Shown: in pieces, positions 48,197 to 58,356 of the stretch
Position numbering within the stretch: the stretch's first letter is position 1
Layout: each line of letters starts with the position of its first letter
DNA from: Porticoccaceae bacterium
Lineage (GTDB): Bacteria > Pseudomonadota > Gammaproteobacteria > Pseudomonadales > Porticoccaceae
Length of the DNA stretch: 64,000 bases
Direction: 5' to 3'
Assembly (NCBI GenBank): GCA_028822155.1
Contig: JAPKEJ010000001.1
Coordinates: forward strand, 62,001 to 126,000
The notes under the pieces: model-generated
The model's input: only the letters and a program-made list of their open reading frames with translations
The model's database searches: none
What the model was told of the DNA's origin: nothing
Made by a program: the position numbers and the translations under genes

Positions 48197-48838
48197 TTAA
48201 TTTAGGCCTTGAATGTAGTTAGCCACAGCTTTAATTTCTTTATCACTTAAATTAGCCGCGACCCCCCGCATAATAAGTGCATTGGGCCCACTATTTCTCT
48301 CACCACGCCGATAAGCCAGTAATTGTTTTTCAATATATCCAGCGTACTGTCCTCCAAGAGCAGGATAGCCTGCAGGATTATTACCGCTACCCGAGGGTGA
48401 ATGACAACCGATACATGCGGCGACACCGGTTTTCATATTACCACCACGATAGATATTTTCACCATAGGCAAGAGCTTCCTCTGGACTACTAACGCCTATT
48501 AATTCAATTTCAGTGGCCCCTGAGATTGACCGTGTCTGGCCGTCGTAATAAGCCGCCATGTCTTGTAGGTCTTGGTCTGAGGAAAAATTTAAGATACCCG
48601 TCATTTCAAGAACAACCCGCTCCCCTGACTTAATATTGCGCAGCTGCTCAGTCATATACTTTTCACCCAAGCCAGCGAGCTTTGGGAAGGATGGCACCAT
48701 GCTATTGCCATCTGCTCCGTGACATCCAGCACACATAGCAACCTTCACCTTTCCCGCTGCCGCATCACCGGATGCCAACACCTGAGTTGTCACCAATGAC
48801 ACTAGAATACAAAGGATACTTAAAAAAGATTTTTTCAT
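48197..48838 (-). CDS. Diheme cytochrome c4
   Basis: A 213-residue exported protein with a signal peptide (about residues 1-22) and two class-I heme c domains: CAGCH at 36-40 and CIGCH at 142-146, each followed by a late Met ligand region (MAAYYDG, ANYIQG side). Cytochrome c4 passes electrons from the bc1 complex to terminal oxidases, consistent with the aa3-type oxidase at the right end of the window. It is divergent from engB. Confidence 0.93.
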   Translation of the reverse strand: MKKSFLSILCILVSLVTTQVLASGDAAAGKVKVAMCAGCHGADGNSMVPSFPKLAGLGEKYMTEQLRNIKSGERVVLEMTGILNFSSDQDLQDMAAYYDGQTRSISGATEIELIGVSSPEEALAYGENIYRGGNMKTGVAACIGCHSPSGSGNNPAGYPALGGQYAGYIEKQLLAYRRGERNSGPNALIMRGVAANLSDKEIKAVANYIQGLN

Positions 48839-48975
48839 GGTTAATTCGATTCTCGCAATACGTTAGAATAGGCCCCTGGGCATTGTTGAGGCCTCCGAGC
48901 ATTAGCCTTATCGAGTAAGGCGATGCATTATATACCAATAAATTCAGTTTTTAAGCCAGTAGCGTCGATTTTCCT

Positions 48976-49635
48976 ATGCATATACAGACAATTAAATTTC
49001 AATCTGCCGAATTCACCACTAGCGCGCCCTCACTGAAACAGTGTCCCGAGGATACGGGGTGTGAGGTGGCGTTTGCCGGCCGGTCCAATGCGGGCAAATC
49101 AAGTGCCATTAATACGCTGACCAAAAATAAAAATTTGGCTCGTACCAGTAAGACTCCAGGCAGAACTCAGCTGATTAACTTTTTCCAGTTAAGCGCTGGG
49201 AAAAGGCTAGTGGATTTGCCAGGTTACGGTTATGCAAAAGTACCCAAGGCCATGAAGGTAGAGTGGGATAAACATCTAGCAGAGTACCTTCGGTTACGTA
49301 AAAGTTTAGGCGGTTTAATTCTAGTGATGGATATTCGTCACCCGCTGCAAGACTACGACAAGCAGATGCTTAATTGGGCAGCAGAAGCAGGGTTGCCGTT
49401 ACATATTCTGCTAACAAAGGCTGACAAGCTCAAGCGAGGGCCCGCCCAAAGTACACTCTTGAAAGTGGATAAATTTCTTCGTGACATGGATCCTCAGGCC
49501 ACCCTATTCACAGCACAAACATTTTCCTCTCTAAAGAAACAGGGCTTAGCGGAGCTTGAGGAACAGCTTAGTCATTGGCTCAGTACAGATTTTAGTACGG
49601 CTGAAATATCAGAGGTGGATGGCGAAATATCTTGA
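48976..49635 (+). CDS. engB: Ribosome-biogenesis GTPase EngB (YihA/YsxC)
   Basis: A 219-residue GTPase. G1 [16 protein letters not shown]2/G3 [11 protein letters not shown] and [12 protein letters not shown], and G4 LLTKADKL are intact. It acts in 50S subunit assembly. The position divergent from cytochrome c4 and near polA is the usual one in this group. It is followed by a bidirectional-looking terminator. Confidence 0.97.
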   Translation: MHIQTIKFQSAEFTTSAPSLKQCPEDTGCEVAFAGRSNAGKSSAINTLTKNKNLARTSKTPGRTQLINFFQLSAGKRLVDLPGYGYAKVPKAMKVEWDKHLAEYLRLRKSLGGLILVMDIRHPLQDYDKQMLNWAAEAGLPLHILLTKADKLKRGPAQSTLLKVDKFLRDMDPQATLFTAQTFSSLKKQGLAELEEQLSHWLSTDFSTAEISEVDGEIS

Positions 49636-49646
49636 TCAAAAAAAAG

Positions 49647-49675
49647 CCCTAATCCAGAAACTGAATTAGGGTTTT
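49647..49675 (+). terminator. Terminator of engB
   Basis: CCCTAATCCAG, AAA, CTGAATTAGGG (one C/A mismatch), then TTTT; the A-rich left flank gives the reverse strand a T-run as well. Confidence 0.8.
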
Positions 49676-49876
49676 CTCTACTACTTGGGAGTCTAACATT
49701 TACTTCTTTATCTCGGGGGAGATTATTTGCAATCATCACTTGCCTATTCTTTGACAGGATTTAAACAAGAAGTTCCATTTATTTTGAATAATTTAATGTT
49801 TTTGATAATTTTCTTTCCACCGCTATAGTTAATACCTATAAGTTAACAGCTATTCTTGAATTAAAAAGGGGTAAAT

Positions 49877-50278
49877 ATGCTCGGTAGCTGCCTATGTGGC
49901 CAGATAAAATACGAAGTTGCTTGTTTTGATCCTGAAATCTCTAATTGCCACTGTGCTATGTGTCGAAAATTCCATGGTGCTGCTTACGCAACCTACGGCA
50001 AAGTCCAGAGGCAAGATTTTAGATGGCTTCAGGGTCAGGCCCTAATACTCACGTATCAATCATCAATTACAGCGGAACGGGGCTTCTGTAAATGCTGTGG
50101 ATCAAGCCTTTACTATAAATTCATAGATCAAGATGATCAAATCTCTATCGCCATTGGCACCCTAGATGAAGAGCCGTCTCGCTCGGTAGACAACAGTATT
50201 TTTTGTTCTTCAAAGCCACGCTGGTCGCTTTGCAACAAGGATATTCCTGAGTATCCAGAGTGGCGAAACCCTGCTTAG
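49877..50278 (+). CDS. GFA family zinc protein (glutathione-dependent formaldehyde-activating-like)
   Basis: A 133-residue protein with the zinc-binding Cys pattern of the GFA/CENP-V family: [25 protein letters not shown] and [11 protein letters not shown]. The founding member binds S-hydroxymethylglutathione, but most relatives have no proven reaction. The 200 bases upstream hold the engB terminator and otherwise no gene. It overlaps the polA 3' end by 4 bp. Confidence 0.87.
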   Translation: MLGSCLCGQIKYEVACFDPEISNCHCAMCRKFHGAAYATYGKVQRQDFRWLQGQALILTYQSSITAERGFCKCCGSSLYYKFIDQDDQISIAIGTLDEEPSRSVDNSIFCSSKPRWSLCNKDIPEYPEWRNPA

Positions 50279-53049
50279 TGCGCTTCATCCCAGTTATCGC
50301 CAACGCCCACATCAACCACTAGCGGGACCTTGAGACTAGCTGCCAGCTCCATTCTCTGGGCAAGCCCTGCCGAAACTATTTGCAACTCTTGCTCTGGCAC
50401 TTCGAGAACCAGCTCATCGTGCACTTGCATGATCATAACGCTCTCCAAATCACTACTTTGCAGCCAATCATCTACCGAGATCATGGCGAGCTTTATAATG
50501 TCTGCCGCTGTCCCCTGCATAGGCGCATTAATCGCTGTGCGCTCAGCAGCTTGACGACGCATACCGTTAGAAGAGCTAATTTCTGGCAGATAAAGTCTGC
50601 GTCCAAAATAGGTTTCCACATAGCCATACTCGGCAGCACTATGCCGGATATTGTTCATATAATGTTGCACTCCGGGATAGCGTTCGAAGTAGAGCTCAAT
50701 ATAGTCAGCTGCTTGCTTACGACCAATATTCAGTTGCCGTGCCAACCCAAAAGCCGACATACCATAAATTAACCCAAAGTTAATCGCCTTAGCACTGCGC
50801 CGTTGATCTACAGTTACCGACTCAGCGTCTGTGCCAAAAACCTCTGCAGCTGTTGCTCGGTGAATATCTTGCCCAGCGGCAAAAGCCGCCAATAAACTTG
50901 GGTCCTCAGACAGGTGAGCCATAATACGTAGCTCAATCTGGGAGTAATCCGCAGCCACTATTTTGGAGCCAGGCGCGGCAATAAATGCTTGCCGTACCCG
51001 TCGTCCCTCGGCGGTACGCACTGGAATGTTTTGCAAATTGGGATCTGAAGAAGAGAGCCGACCGGTGGCTGTTCCAGCCTGGTGATAAGAGGTATGGATA
51101 CGCTTAGTCGTCGGATCAATCATGGTTGGTAGCTTGTCGGTATAGGTCGATTTAAGCTTTGCCAACCCTCGATGCTCCAGCAACACCTTAGGTAGAGGAT
51201 AATCTAGCGCCAGTTCCTGCAGTACCTCTTCTTTGGTCGAAGGAGCTCCCTTGGCGGTTTTCTTTAACATTGGGAGCTCTAGCTTGGTAAACAAAATCTC
51301 TCCGAGTTGCTTTGGTGAGGCCAAGTTAAATTCTTGCCCGGCCAATTCCCATGCTTGACGCTCTAACTCGGCTATGCGCTCAGAGAGCTCTTGGCTCTGC
51401 TGAAACAATAGAGTGTCATCTACCAAGGCTCCAGTGCGCTCGATTCGGGACAAGACAGGAATTAAAGGCAATTCGATATCAGTGAGTACACTTGCCAGCG
51501 TCGCTTCAGCAGAAACCTTAGGCCATAGCGCTTGGTGCAAGCGCAAAGTAAGATCGGCATCTTCAGAGGCATAAGGCCCCGCTTCTTCTAAAGATATTTG
51601 ATTAAAAGTCAGTTGCCCGACGCCTTTGCCAGCAATATCGGTGAATTTAATGGTTTGCTCGCCCAGATATTTATTCGCCAAGCTATCCATATCATGCCGT
51701 GTCGCCACCGAGTCCAAAACATAAGACTCAAGCATCGTGTCAAATGCTATACCCTGCAGTGCAACACCATGCTGGGCAAAGATACTCATATCATATTTAA
51801 GATTTTGACCCACTTTTTTAATGCTGGGGTCTTCTAATAACGGCTTTAAATACGCCATTACGATGTCACGTGATAATTGCTCAGGAACGCCCAGATAGTC
51901 ATGTCCAAAGGGGATGTAAGCAGCCTTACCCGCATCAACTGCGATGGAAATCCCTACCAAGTCCGCTACCATATAGTTCAAGCTGGTGGTTTCCGTGTCC
52001 ACAGCAACCAAGTCGGCCGCTTTTATCCTTTCTACCCAGGACAGCATCGTATCTTCTGTTAAGACCGTCTCATACTCTTTGATGATATCAGCTGGAACGA
52101 CCTCAACTTCTGGCAAAGATAGGCTGCTTTGAGCTGAGCTGGCGTGCCCCATGGGTCTCGCACCAGGGCTCTTGGCTGTCGCCACCTCTGCAACCCAAGT
52201 CTTAAATTCCATATCAGCGAATAGCGTGGCTAGCAGCCCATCATCGGCGGGACTATTATGGAGCTGGCTAATGTTTTGAGGCATTTCAACATCGGTTTTA
52301 ATAGTTGCTAATTGGTAAGACAAATAAGCTAGGTCTTTATGTTCTTGTAATTTAGGCGCCATATTTTTGGCCCCACGGAACTCCAGTCCAGAAACCTCCT
52401 CCAGTCGAGAGTAAATAGCGTCAAGCCCACCAAGCCCCTGCAATAACCCAAGAGCCGTCTTTTCGCCGACCCCAGGTACACCTGGAATGTTGTCGGATTT
52501 ATCACCAAGCAAGGCTAAGTAATCAATAATTAATTCGGGAGGAACACCAAACTTTTCAATCACCCCCACTCTATCAAGAACCGTGTTAGTCATGGTATTC
52601 ACTAAAGTGATGTACTCATTAACCAATTGCGCAATATCTTTGTCCCCCGTCGAGACAACCACTGGCTGTTTAGCCTCTGTGGCCTGAACGGCTAGGGTAC
52701 CAATGACGTCGTCGGCTTCAACACCATCGATAATTAACATGGGCAAACCCATGGCCTGAATGATTTTATGAATGGGCTCTATTTGCAGACGAAGGTCGTC
52801 CGGCATAGGCGGTCGATTAGCTTTGTACTCACTGTACATTTCATCACGGAACGTTTTGCCTTTGGCGTCAAACACCACCACTAGTGTACTTTCTGGGTAA
52901 TCTTTCTGTAACCGTCGCATCATATTAATGACGCCTTTTACCGCGCCGGTAGGCATACCTTTACTATTAGTTAGAGGCGGCAACGCATGATAGGCTCGGT
53001 AAAGATAGGAGGATCCGTCGACTAGGACCAGCGGGATTTGATCAGACAT
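50275..53049 (-). CDS. polA: DNA polymerase I
   Basis: A 924-residue three-domain enzyme (E. coli 928). The 5'-nuclease domain starts [20 protein letters not shown]; the 3'-5' proofreading domain keeps [11 protein letters not shown] and [11 protein letters not shown]; the polymerase domain has [16 protein letters not shown] (motif A), [20 protein letters not shown] (motif B) and [13 protein letters not shown] (motif C). All three activities appear intact. It is transcribed toward the GFA gene. Confidence 0.98.
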   Translation of the reverse strand: MSDQIPLVLVDGSSYLYRAYHALPPLTNSKGMPTGAVKGVINMMRRLQKDYPESTLVVVFDAKGKTFRDEMYSEYKANRPPMPDDLRLQIEPIHKIIQAMGLPMLIIDGVEADDVIGTLAVQATEAKQPVVVSTGDKDIAQLVNEYITLVNTMTNTVLDRVGVIEKFGVPPELIIDYLALLGDKSDNIPGVPGVGEKTALGLLQGLGGLDAIYSRLEEVSGLEFRGAKNMAPKLQEHKDLAYLSYQLATIKTDVEMPQNISQLHNSPADDGLLATLFADMEFKTWVAEVATAKSPGARPMGHASSAQSSLSLPEVEVVPADIIKEYETVLTEDTMLSWVERIKAADLVAVDTETTSLNYMVADLVGISIAVDAGKAAYIPFGHDYLGVPEQLSRDIVMAYLKPLLEDPSIKKVGQNLKYDMSIFAQHGVALQGIAFDTMLESYVLDSVATRHDMDSLANKYLGEQTIKFTDIAGKGVGQLTFNQISLEEAGPYASEDADLTLRLHQALWPKVSAEATLASVLTDIELPLIPVLSRIERTGALVDDTLLFQQSQELSERIAELERQAWELAGQEFNLASPKQLGEILFTKLELPMLKKTAKGAPSTKEEVLQELALDYPLPKVLLEHRGLAKLKSTYTDKLPTMIDPTTKRIHTSYHQAGTATGRLSSSDPNLQNIPVRTAEGRRVRQAFIAAPGSKIVAADYSQIELRIMAHLSEDPSLLAAFAAGQDIHRATAAEVFGTDAESVTVDQRRSAKAINFGLIYGMSAFGLARQLNIGRKQAADYIELYFERYPGVQHYMNNIRHSAAEYGYVETYFGRRLYLPEISSSNGMRRQAAERTAINAPMQGTAADIIKLAMISVDDWLQSSDLESVMIMQVHDELVLEVPEQELQIVSAGLAQRMELAASLKVPLVVDVGVGDNWDEAH

Positions 53050-53098
53050 AATTTCGCTACTTTTTAAACGCTATATAGTTCAACAGAGAATACAGTAT

Positions 53099-53980
53099 TT
53101 AGCTGAAACAGGCTCTAAATTGCGCGACTAATCTCTGCATAAATTGTTCATAGCCCTCATCTATTAGCGGCTGGCTTGTCCCTTGAGGGTCAATGCTTAT
53201 AATTGGCAAATTAAGAGTCGCAGCAATACCTTGCGCATCTTTATTAGCATATTGTGGTTCTACAAATACACACTCAACAGTGTTTGCTAAGGCCTCTTTA
53301 CGAAGAAGGTATTGGCTTTTAGCGCCTTTTTGCCTTCCACCGGCGTCTCTAATCGATAGTCCTGAGGCTAACCCAAATCCACGGGCAAAGTGACCAAAGG
53401 CATCGTGATGGGTTAAATAGCGCTTTTTAGCATAAGGAGCAAGTATGCTACTAAGCCTCGTCACTTCTACATCTCGAATAATATCCTGTCCACTCACTCC
53501 AACCCGGTCTTGGATTGCACGGCCAATAAGGTTTCCGTTTTGAGGGTCAAGCCACACATGAGGGTCACGCTGATGGTCATCACTAACCTGCTTAGACTCT
53601 TTATCAGACCTGAGAAAAGGCAGGTCGAGCACCCTAATAACACGATGTTTAGGTAATACAGAAACAGCTTTAGCCACTCGAGGCTCGACTTCGTCGCCAA
53701 GTAAAACTACTAACTGCGCCTTTTGCATTTTCCCTAAGGCCGAAATCGATAAAGTTAGATCATGAGCCGATTGGCTAGCAGACTGCAAAAATTCGACCCT
53801 TGCGCTATCACCTAGGGCGGCCCTTGCGATAATGGCTAACGGCTTATTAGTAGTTACCACCAACATCTGAGAGACCTCAAGACTCTCGCTGTATTTAGAG
53901 CTTTCACTGTTGGCCCCGCTGGCATTTAGAGCAAAGAAGAGTATTAGAATACCAGAAATGTTATAATGTATCTTTTTCAA
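53099..53980 (-). CDS. znuA: Zinc ABC transporter periplasmic binding protein ZnuA
   Basis: A 293-residue cluster A-I binding protein with a signal peptide (residues 1-23). Candidate zinc ligands are in DPHVWLDPQNG, YLTHHDAFGHFARGFGL and VEPQYANKDAQG/SIDPQG; the His-rich loop of E. coli ZnuA is reduced to DDHQRDPH. The start is TTG at 53980, since no in-frame ATG precedes the signal peptide. A Zur-like half palindrome covers codons 5-9. It is divergent from zur-znuC-znuB. Confidence 0.88.
   Translation of the reverse strand: MKKIHYNISGILILFFALNASGANSESSKYSESLEVSQMLVVTTNKPLAIIARAALGDSARVEFLQSASQSAHDLTLSISALGKMQKAQLVVLLGDEVEPRVAKAVSVLPKHRVIRVLDLPFLRSDKESKQVSDDHQRDPHVWLDPQNGNLIGRAIQDRVGVSGQDIIRDVEVTRLSSILAPYAKKRYLTHHDAFGHFARGFGLASGLSIRDAGGRQKGAKSQYLLRKEALANTVECVFVEPQYANKDAQGIAATLNLPIISIDPQGTSQPLIDEGYEQFMQRLVAQFRACFS
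53955..53972. promoter_or_regulatory. Second Zur-like site inside the start of znuA
   Basis: GAAATGTTATA (53955-53965) matches the left half of the gammaproteobacterial Zur box; the right half, A then TGTATC, is degenerate. It lies within the first znuA codons and could add to repression. Binding is inferred. Confidence 0.4.
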
Positions 53981-54022
53981 ACCGACGCTCGCTAAAAGAA
54001 GAAAAGGAAATGCTTTATTTTA

Positions 54023-54041
54023 TATGTTATATTATAACATA
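54023..54041. promoter_or_regulatory. Zur box in the znuA / zur-znuCB divergent region
   Basis: TATGTTATA-T-TATAACATA is a perfect 9+1+9 palindrome. Its core TGTTATANTATAACA equals the known gammaproteobacterial Zur operator core. It lies 22 bases before the zur ATG and 43 from the znuA start, placed to repress both directions when zinc is plentiful. Confidence 0.88.
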
Positions 54042-54062
54042 ACATAATGGAAAAGACCGCTT

Positions 54063-54581
54063 ATGCTGACTAACTCACGCCTAGTACACCAGCCTCATGA
54101 TCATGGTCGCTGTATCAACGCAGCTTTGTCGCGGGCCAACAACCTCTGCACCGAAAAAGGCGTGCGGTTAACGCCTACTCGTGAATCTGTTTTGCGTCTA
54201 CTATGGCAAAGCCATCAGCCACTTGGGGCCTATCAGGTGCAGGACCAGTTATCTAAGCTTACCGGGAAATCAATCGCACCCCCGACCATTTATCGCGCTA
54301 TCGAATTTCTCTCTGATCTTGGGTTGGTGCATCGACTCGCATCCTTAAATGCTTATATTGGCTGCCCTTTCCCCAACAGTGAGCATAGTAATCTATTTAT
54401 GATCTGTAATAGCTGCGGCAGTGCCGCCGAAGTCGCCCACACCGCTCTAAATGATGTGTTGCAGAATGCTAGCGAGAAGGCTCAGTTCAAGCTCGAGTCA
54501 CAGAGTATCGAGCTTTTTGGTCTCTGCCCTCAATGCTCTCAAGACACAACCCAGGCGACGGAGCATAAAGCGCATGGCTAA
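54063..54581 (+). CDS. zur: Zinc uptake regulator Zur (Fur family)
   Basis: A 172-residue Fur-fold repressor. The winged helix has [18 protein letters not shown] and [20 protein letters not shown]; structural zinc Cys pairs are CNSCG and CPQCSQ. Its place beside znuABC and a perfect Zur box identifies it as Zur rather than Fur. The 3' end overlaps znuC by 8 bp. Confidence 0.93.
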   Translation: MLTNSRLVHQPHDHGRCINAALSRANNLCTEKGVRLTPTRESVLRLLWQSHQPLGAYQVQDQLSKLTGKSIAPPTIYRAIEFLSDLGLVHRLASLNAYIGCPFPNSEHSNLFMICNSCGSAAEVAHTALNDVLQNASEKAQFKLESQSIELFGLCPQCSQDTTQATEHKAHG

Positions 54582-55326
54582 ACTACTGGTAGCACTGGAC
54601 AAGGTTAATAAAAGCTTTGCGGGCAAGCTGGTGTTAGAGAATGTAAGCATACAACTAAAGCAAGGAGAGATAACTACGTTAATCGGGCCAAATGGGGCTG
54701 GTAAATCGACCCTTGTGCGGATTGTTCTCGGACTACTGAAGCCGGACTCGGGAACCATCAAGCGTACCGCCGATCTCAAAGTGGGATATATGCCGCAAAA
54801 ATTGGTTATTGACCCAACATTACCCATTTCAACTTGCCGTTTTTTGCAATTAGCCAACACATCTCATCAGGCCTGTCACGAAGCGCTTGAATCTGTCGGA
54901 ATTGCACATTTGGCTGCAACGCCCATTCAGGAGCTGTCAGGAGGGGAGGTGCAGCGAGCCTTGCTGGCTAGAGCTGTTTTGCGCAAACCTAATCTTTTGG
55001 TTCTGGATGAGCCGGTGCAGGGCGTTGATGTAAATGGGCAAAATGCTCTTTATCGAATGATTAGCGACTTAGCCAAAACCCTTAGCTGCGGCGTATTAAT
55101 GGTCTCCCATGATCTGCATCTGGTTATGTCCGCCACCGATCAGGTGGTCTGTTTAAATCGGCATATATGCTGCCATGGACACCCAGAACAAGTGACTCAA
55201 GATCCGGCTTATCTTGATATTTTTGGCCAAACAACAGCGCTTTATTCACACCATCATGATCATGATCATAGTCTGCATGGCGATGTTCTTGGTGACGGAC
55301 ATGAGGAGGATTGTGACCATGGCTGA
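54574..55326 (+). CDS. znuC: Zinc ABC transporter ATPase ZnuC
   Basis: A 250-residue ABC ATPase: Walker [13 protein letters not shown], signature [13 protein letters not shown], Walker [13 protein letters not shown]. The C-terminus is His/Asp-rich (HHHDHDHS and later EEDCDHG), common in zinc transport ATPases. The frame opens at 54451 inside zur, but homology starts at [18 protein letters not shown] 54574. It overlaps both zur and znuB by 8 bp, implying tight coupling. Confidence 0.95.
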   Translation: MAKLLVALDKVNKSFAGKLVLENVSIQLKQGEITTLIGPNGAGKSTLVRIVLGLLKPDSGTIKRTADLKVGYMPQKLVIDPTLPISTCRFLQLANTSHQACHEALESVGIAHLAATPIQELSGGEVQRALLARAVLRKPNLLVLDEPVQGVDVNGQNALYRMISDLAKTLSCGVLMVSHDLHLVMSATDQVVCLNRHICCHGHPEQVTQDPAYLDIFGQTTALYSHHHDHDHSLHGDVLGDGHEEDCDHG

Positions 55327-56104
55327 TTTCTTGATCTATGCTTTATTGGCCGGCCTTGGGGTTGCTCTTGTAGCGGGGCCATTAGGATGTTTTGTCGTTT
55401 GGCGGCGCATGGCTTACTTCGGGGATACTCTAGCTCACAGCGCCCTTCTTGGTGTTTCGCTTGGTGTCATGCTGGATATCAATCTCAGTGTAACCGTTAC
55501 AGCGGTGCCATTAATCATGGCGCTCGGGCTTGTATATTTGGAACAGCGAGGAGTGTTGGCTTTAGACACCTTGCTAGGTATTTTATCTCACTCTGCGCTG
55601 GCCGCTGGGCTGGTGGTAATCTCTCTGTTACCTGATGTGCGCGTTGACTTGATGTCCCTTCTATTTGGTGACTTACTGGCCGTCACTAAAAGCGATCTAT
55701 GGGTTATCTACGGCTTGTCCGCGGTAGTATTAGCCCTATTGGCATTGCTGTGGCAACAGCTTATCAATATTACCGTCGATCCTGAATTGGCCGCGGTAGA
55801 GGGGACAAATGTAGCTCTAGTGAGGACGGCGCTAATGTTAATCACCGCCTTGGTGATCGCGCTGGCAATGAAGGTGGTTGGGGTTCTATTGATTACCGCT
55901 CTCTTGATTATTCCCGCAGCAACTGCACGACGGTTAGCTCGAACCCCAGAGCAGATGGCGGTGGCAGCTAGCATTATCGCCATGGTGACGGTCGTTATGG
56001 GACTCGCGATGTCCTGGTATACCGACGCACCAGCGGGACCCTCAGTGGTGATCTGCGCTGCATTTCTATTCAGTGTGTCGCTTTGCCGCCGCCAGAGTAC
56101 ATAA
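55319..56104 (+). CDS. znuB: Zinc ABC transporter permease ZnuB
   Basis: A 261-residue membrane protein of the ABC-3 family with about eight helices. [20 protein letters not shown] and [20 protein letters not shown] are family blocks, the second followed by the usual HTARxxA-like region. The frame opens earlier at 55214, but [14 protein letters not shown] at ATG 55319 is the natural start, overlapping the znuC stop by 8 bp. It converges on the Sco gene with a 1-bp gap. Confidence 0.94.
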   Translation: MADFLIYALLAGLGVALVAGPLGCFVVWRRMAYFGDTLAHSALLGVSLGVMLDINLSVTVTAVPLIMALGLVYLEQRGVLALDTLLGILSHSALAAGLVVISLLPDVRVDLMSLLFGDLLAVTKSDLWVIYGLSAVVLALLALLWQQLINITVDPELAAVEGTNVALVRTALMLITALVIALAMKVVGVLLITALLIIPAATARRLARTPEQMAVAASIIAMVTVVMGLAMSWYTDAPAGPSVVICAAFLFSVSLCRRQST

Positions 56105-56105
56105 C

Positions 56106-56747
56106 TTAAAAAGTACCGTAGATGGATCGCCAAGTCTTACGTATCATGATCTCGCTGTGTGGCGATTTGAAAAAGCCATGATAGTGGCCATTGGGATTAA
56201 CTAATACAATCTGGGAACTGTGGTCGACTGTATAATCATCCCCCTCTAAGGGAACCTGGTTATAAGCAATGTTGATCTCTGTGGTAAAGCGCTTAATAAA
56301 GTGTTTGTTACCGGTAACACCAATAAATTCAGCATTAAAATAGGGCATGTATTGGCCTAATTTTTCCACTGTGTCTCGCTCAGGGTCGAGAGAGACCATA
56401 ATAATTTGAAGATTCTCTTTTTCGCTATCTTTTAACTTGCTATAGGTATCGTTAAGAGTGACGAGAGTGGTTGGACAAACATCAGGACAATTAGTGAAGC
56501 CAAAGAAGATCATGCTCCACTGACCTTTCAGTCTCTCTAAATTGAATGCCTCACCGCGGTGATCAACGAGATCAAAATCACTGAACTTTCGTGGCGTATT
56601 TAGAACAATGGCACCATTAATTCGAAGGTCTTGCAGACTCATGATAACTGGCTGGTTCATACGCCAAATAAAACCGAAAATCACTAAAACAATGAAACAC
56701 AGAATAATAATAATAGTACGACGAATGCCAACCTGCTGATCTGCCAT
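56106..56747 (-). CDS. SCO1/SenC family copper chaperone
   Basis: A 213-residue protein anchored by one N-terminal helix (residues 10-28) with a thioredoxin-fold periplasmic domain. Copper ligands Cys87 and Cys91 in FTNCPDVCPTT and His176 in YTVDHSSQ are intact. Sco proteins load the CuA site of cytochrome oxidase subunit II. It is the last gene of the leftward oxidase cluster, 11 bp after cyoE. Confidence 0.93.
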   Translation of the reverse strand: MADQQVGIRRTIIIILCFIVLVIFGFIWRMNQPVIMSLQDLRINGAIVLNTPRKFSDFDLVDHRGEAFNLERLKGQWSMIFFGFTNCPDVCPTTLVTLNDTYSKLKDSEKENLQIIMVSLDPERDTVEKLGQYMPYFNAEFIGVTGNKHFIKRFTTEINIAYNQVPLEGDDYTVDHSSQIVLVNPNGHYHGFFKSPHSEIMIRKTWRSIYGTF

Positions 56748-56758
56748 CGAATAACTCC

Positions 56759-57673
56759 CTATGTGGCTGGTAAATATATTACTGGTTCTATTAGGTAGTG
56801 ATCTAGCAACATAAGACCAAATAACACCATCAAATAAACAATTGAGTATTGAAAAGTTTTCATGCCTGAATTTCCGCCCTCACTAAGTAACATGACCACA
56901 GCCCAATACAAAAAGCCCATTCCTAATAGTAACGAGCCCGCCAAGTATAACCAACCGAACATGCCGGTGAGATACGGCAGGGTGGTCACTACAATTAACA
57001 GCAAGGTATATAACAGAATGTTTATTTTGGTATACCTTTCACCGTGAGTGACGGGCAACATTGGAATTTTCGCCTTGGCGTATTCGTCTTTACGGTGCAC
57101 CGCTAAAGCCCAAAAATGTGGCGGTGTCCAAGCAAAGATAATTAACACTAAAAGTAATGCATTATAGTGAACTTCTCCTGTCACTGCCGTCCATCCCAGC
57201 AGTGGTGGCGCGGCTCCAGCAAGACCGCCAATAACAATATTCTGAGGCGTGGCGCGCTTTAAAAACATGGTATAGACGAAGGCATAGCCCACCAAAGATG
57301 CCAAGGTTAACCAAGCCGTGAGAATATTAGTAAAGATAAGAAGCACCGCCATACCAAACATGCCGGTGACTAAAGCAAAAATAGTCGCTTGCTGCGGCTT
57401 TAGCCTACCTTGGACTAGGGGGCGATTAAGCGTCCTCGCCATCTTGTCATCAACATGGCGATCCACAATGTGGTTAACCGCAGCAGCTGATCCCGCGCAG
57501 AGGGCTATGCCTAGATTGCCAAATATGAAAATATTGATGGGTACTGATTGGTCGGTCGCCAACAACATCCCAATTACAGACGTGAGTATCATCAACGCCA
57601 CGACATTGGGTTTGCACAACTCAAGGTAATCTCGCCAACTAACGGCAGTGGTATCGAGCTCGGTATTAGGCAT
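56759..57673 (-). CDS. cyoE: Protoheme IX farnesyltransferase (heme O synthase)
   Basis: A 304-residue UbiA-family prenyltransferase with about eight helices. NHIVDRHVDDKMARTLNRP is the Asp-rich prenyl-diphosphate motif; PPHFWALAVHRKDEYAKAKI is the second conserved loop. It adds farnesyl to heme b, giving heme O. ATG 57679 is two codons upstream, but GGAG lies 9 bases before ATG 57673 and only 3 before the other. The heme A synthase gene normally next to it is missing. Confidence 0.94.
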   Translation of the reverse strand: MPNTELDTTAVSWRDYLELCKPNVVALMILTSVIGMLLATDQSVPINIFIFGNLGIALCAGSAAAVNHIVDRHVDDKMARTLNRPLVQGRLKPQQATIFALVTGMFGMAVLLIFTNILTAWLTLASLVGYAFVYTMFLKRATPQNIVIGGLAGAAPPLLGWTAVTGEVHYNALLLVLIIFAWTPPHFWALAVHRKDEYAKAKIPMLPVTHGERYTKINILLYTLLLIVVTTLPYLTGMFGWLYLAGSLLLGMGFLYWAVVMLLSEGGNSGMKTFQYSIVYLMVLFGLMLLDHYLIEPVIYLPAT

Positions 57674-57724
57674 GTACATCCACTCCAGAATTCGGCAAGT
57701 AACTATAGTGTAACTCGAAGTACA

Positions 57725-58342
57725 TTATCGGTCTGGAGAATATTTTAGCAGATGTTTAAGGTCATCGAGTAATCCGCTGCCATCATGGTCTTTGGTGTAA
57801 TAGAGAATTGCCTTATGGTCTGGCGTAACAACAAAATAGCGGGGCTCTTGCAAGTCCCAATCAGCCGAGCTACCGGAGATTATCTGAGCAACTAGATCGG
57901 GAGCTGTCGGTATAATCGTAAGATATTGGTGCTGAACCTTAAGTTCGCCTATTTGCTCAAGATCGACAGATGCAACGTCGGGTAAATAGACTCTCTCGAC
58001 GCGGCCTGTCTGCTTGGCCATCAACATATGTACCTGCCGACTGCTAAATAACATATCTTTACAGATTTGACTGCAGCCAATGCCACCGACTGTAACCACC
58101 TTCCACTTTGCCTTATCGGTGACCGGCAAATCAACTAAGATAGACGAAAAATCCAGCGTAGGCTTAACCAAATCACCAACATTGGTGGTCCCTAGCAAAT
58201 CAATCATCTGCTGCCGCTGCTCTTCCGTCTTCGGCACCATAATAAAACCAGCCAAAATAACGCCGCCGACAATAAACAGCATCAACCAAATTTGGTACCT
58301 AAACCCGCGCTGTTTAACAGTCAGTTCGCTGTTATCCGTCAT
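57725..58342 (-). CDS. Oxidase-cluster thioredoxin-like membrane protein
   Basis: A 205-residue protein with one N-terminal helix (residues 15-36). The periplasmic part contains VTVGGIGCSQICKDMLFSSR, a CxxxC placed as in Sco-type thioredoxin folds, but the Sco Pro and later His are not evident. Homologues occupy the same position between surf1 and ctaA in Pseudomonas cox clusters. A role in oxidase assembly is inferred from position only. Confidence 0.7.
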   Translation of the reverse strand: MTDNSELTVKQRGFRYQIWLMLFIVGGVILAGFIMVPKTEEQRQQMIDLLGTTNVGDLVKPTLDFSSILVDLPVTDKAKWKVVTVGGIGCSQICKDMLFSSRQVHMLMAKQTGRVERVYLPDVASVDLEQIGELKVQHQYLTIIPTAPDLVAQIISGSSADWDLQEPRYFVVTPDHKAILYYTKDHDGSGLLDDLKHLLKYSPDR

Positions 58343-58356
58343 AAGCTTTTATCCTT

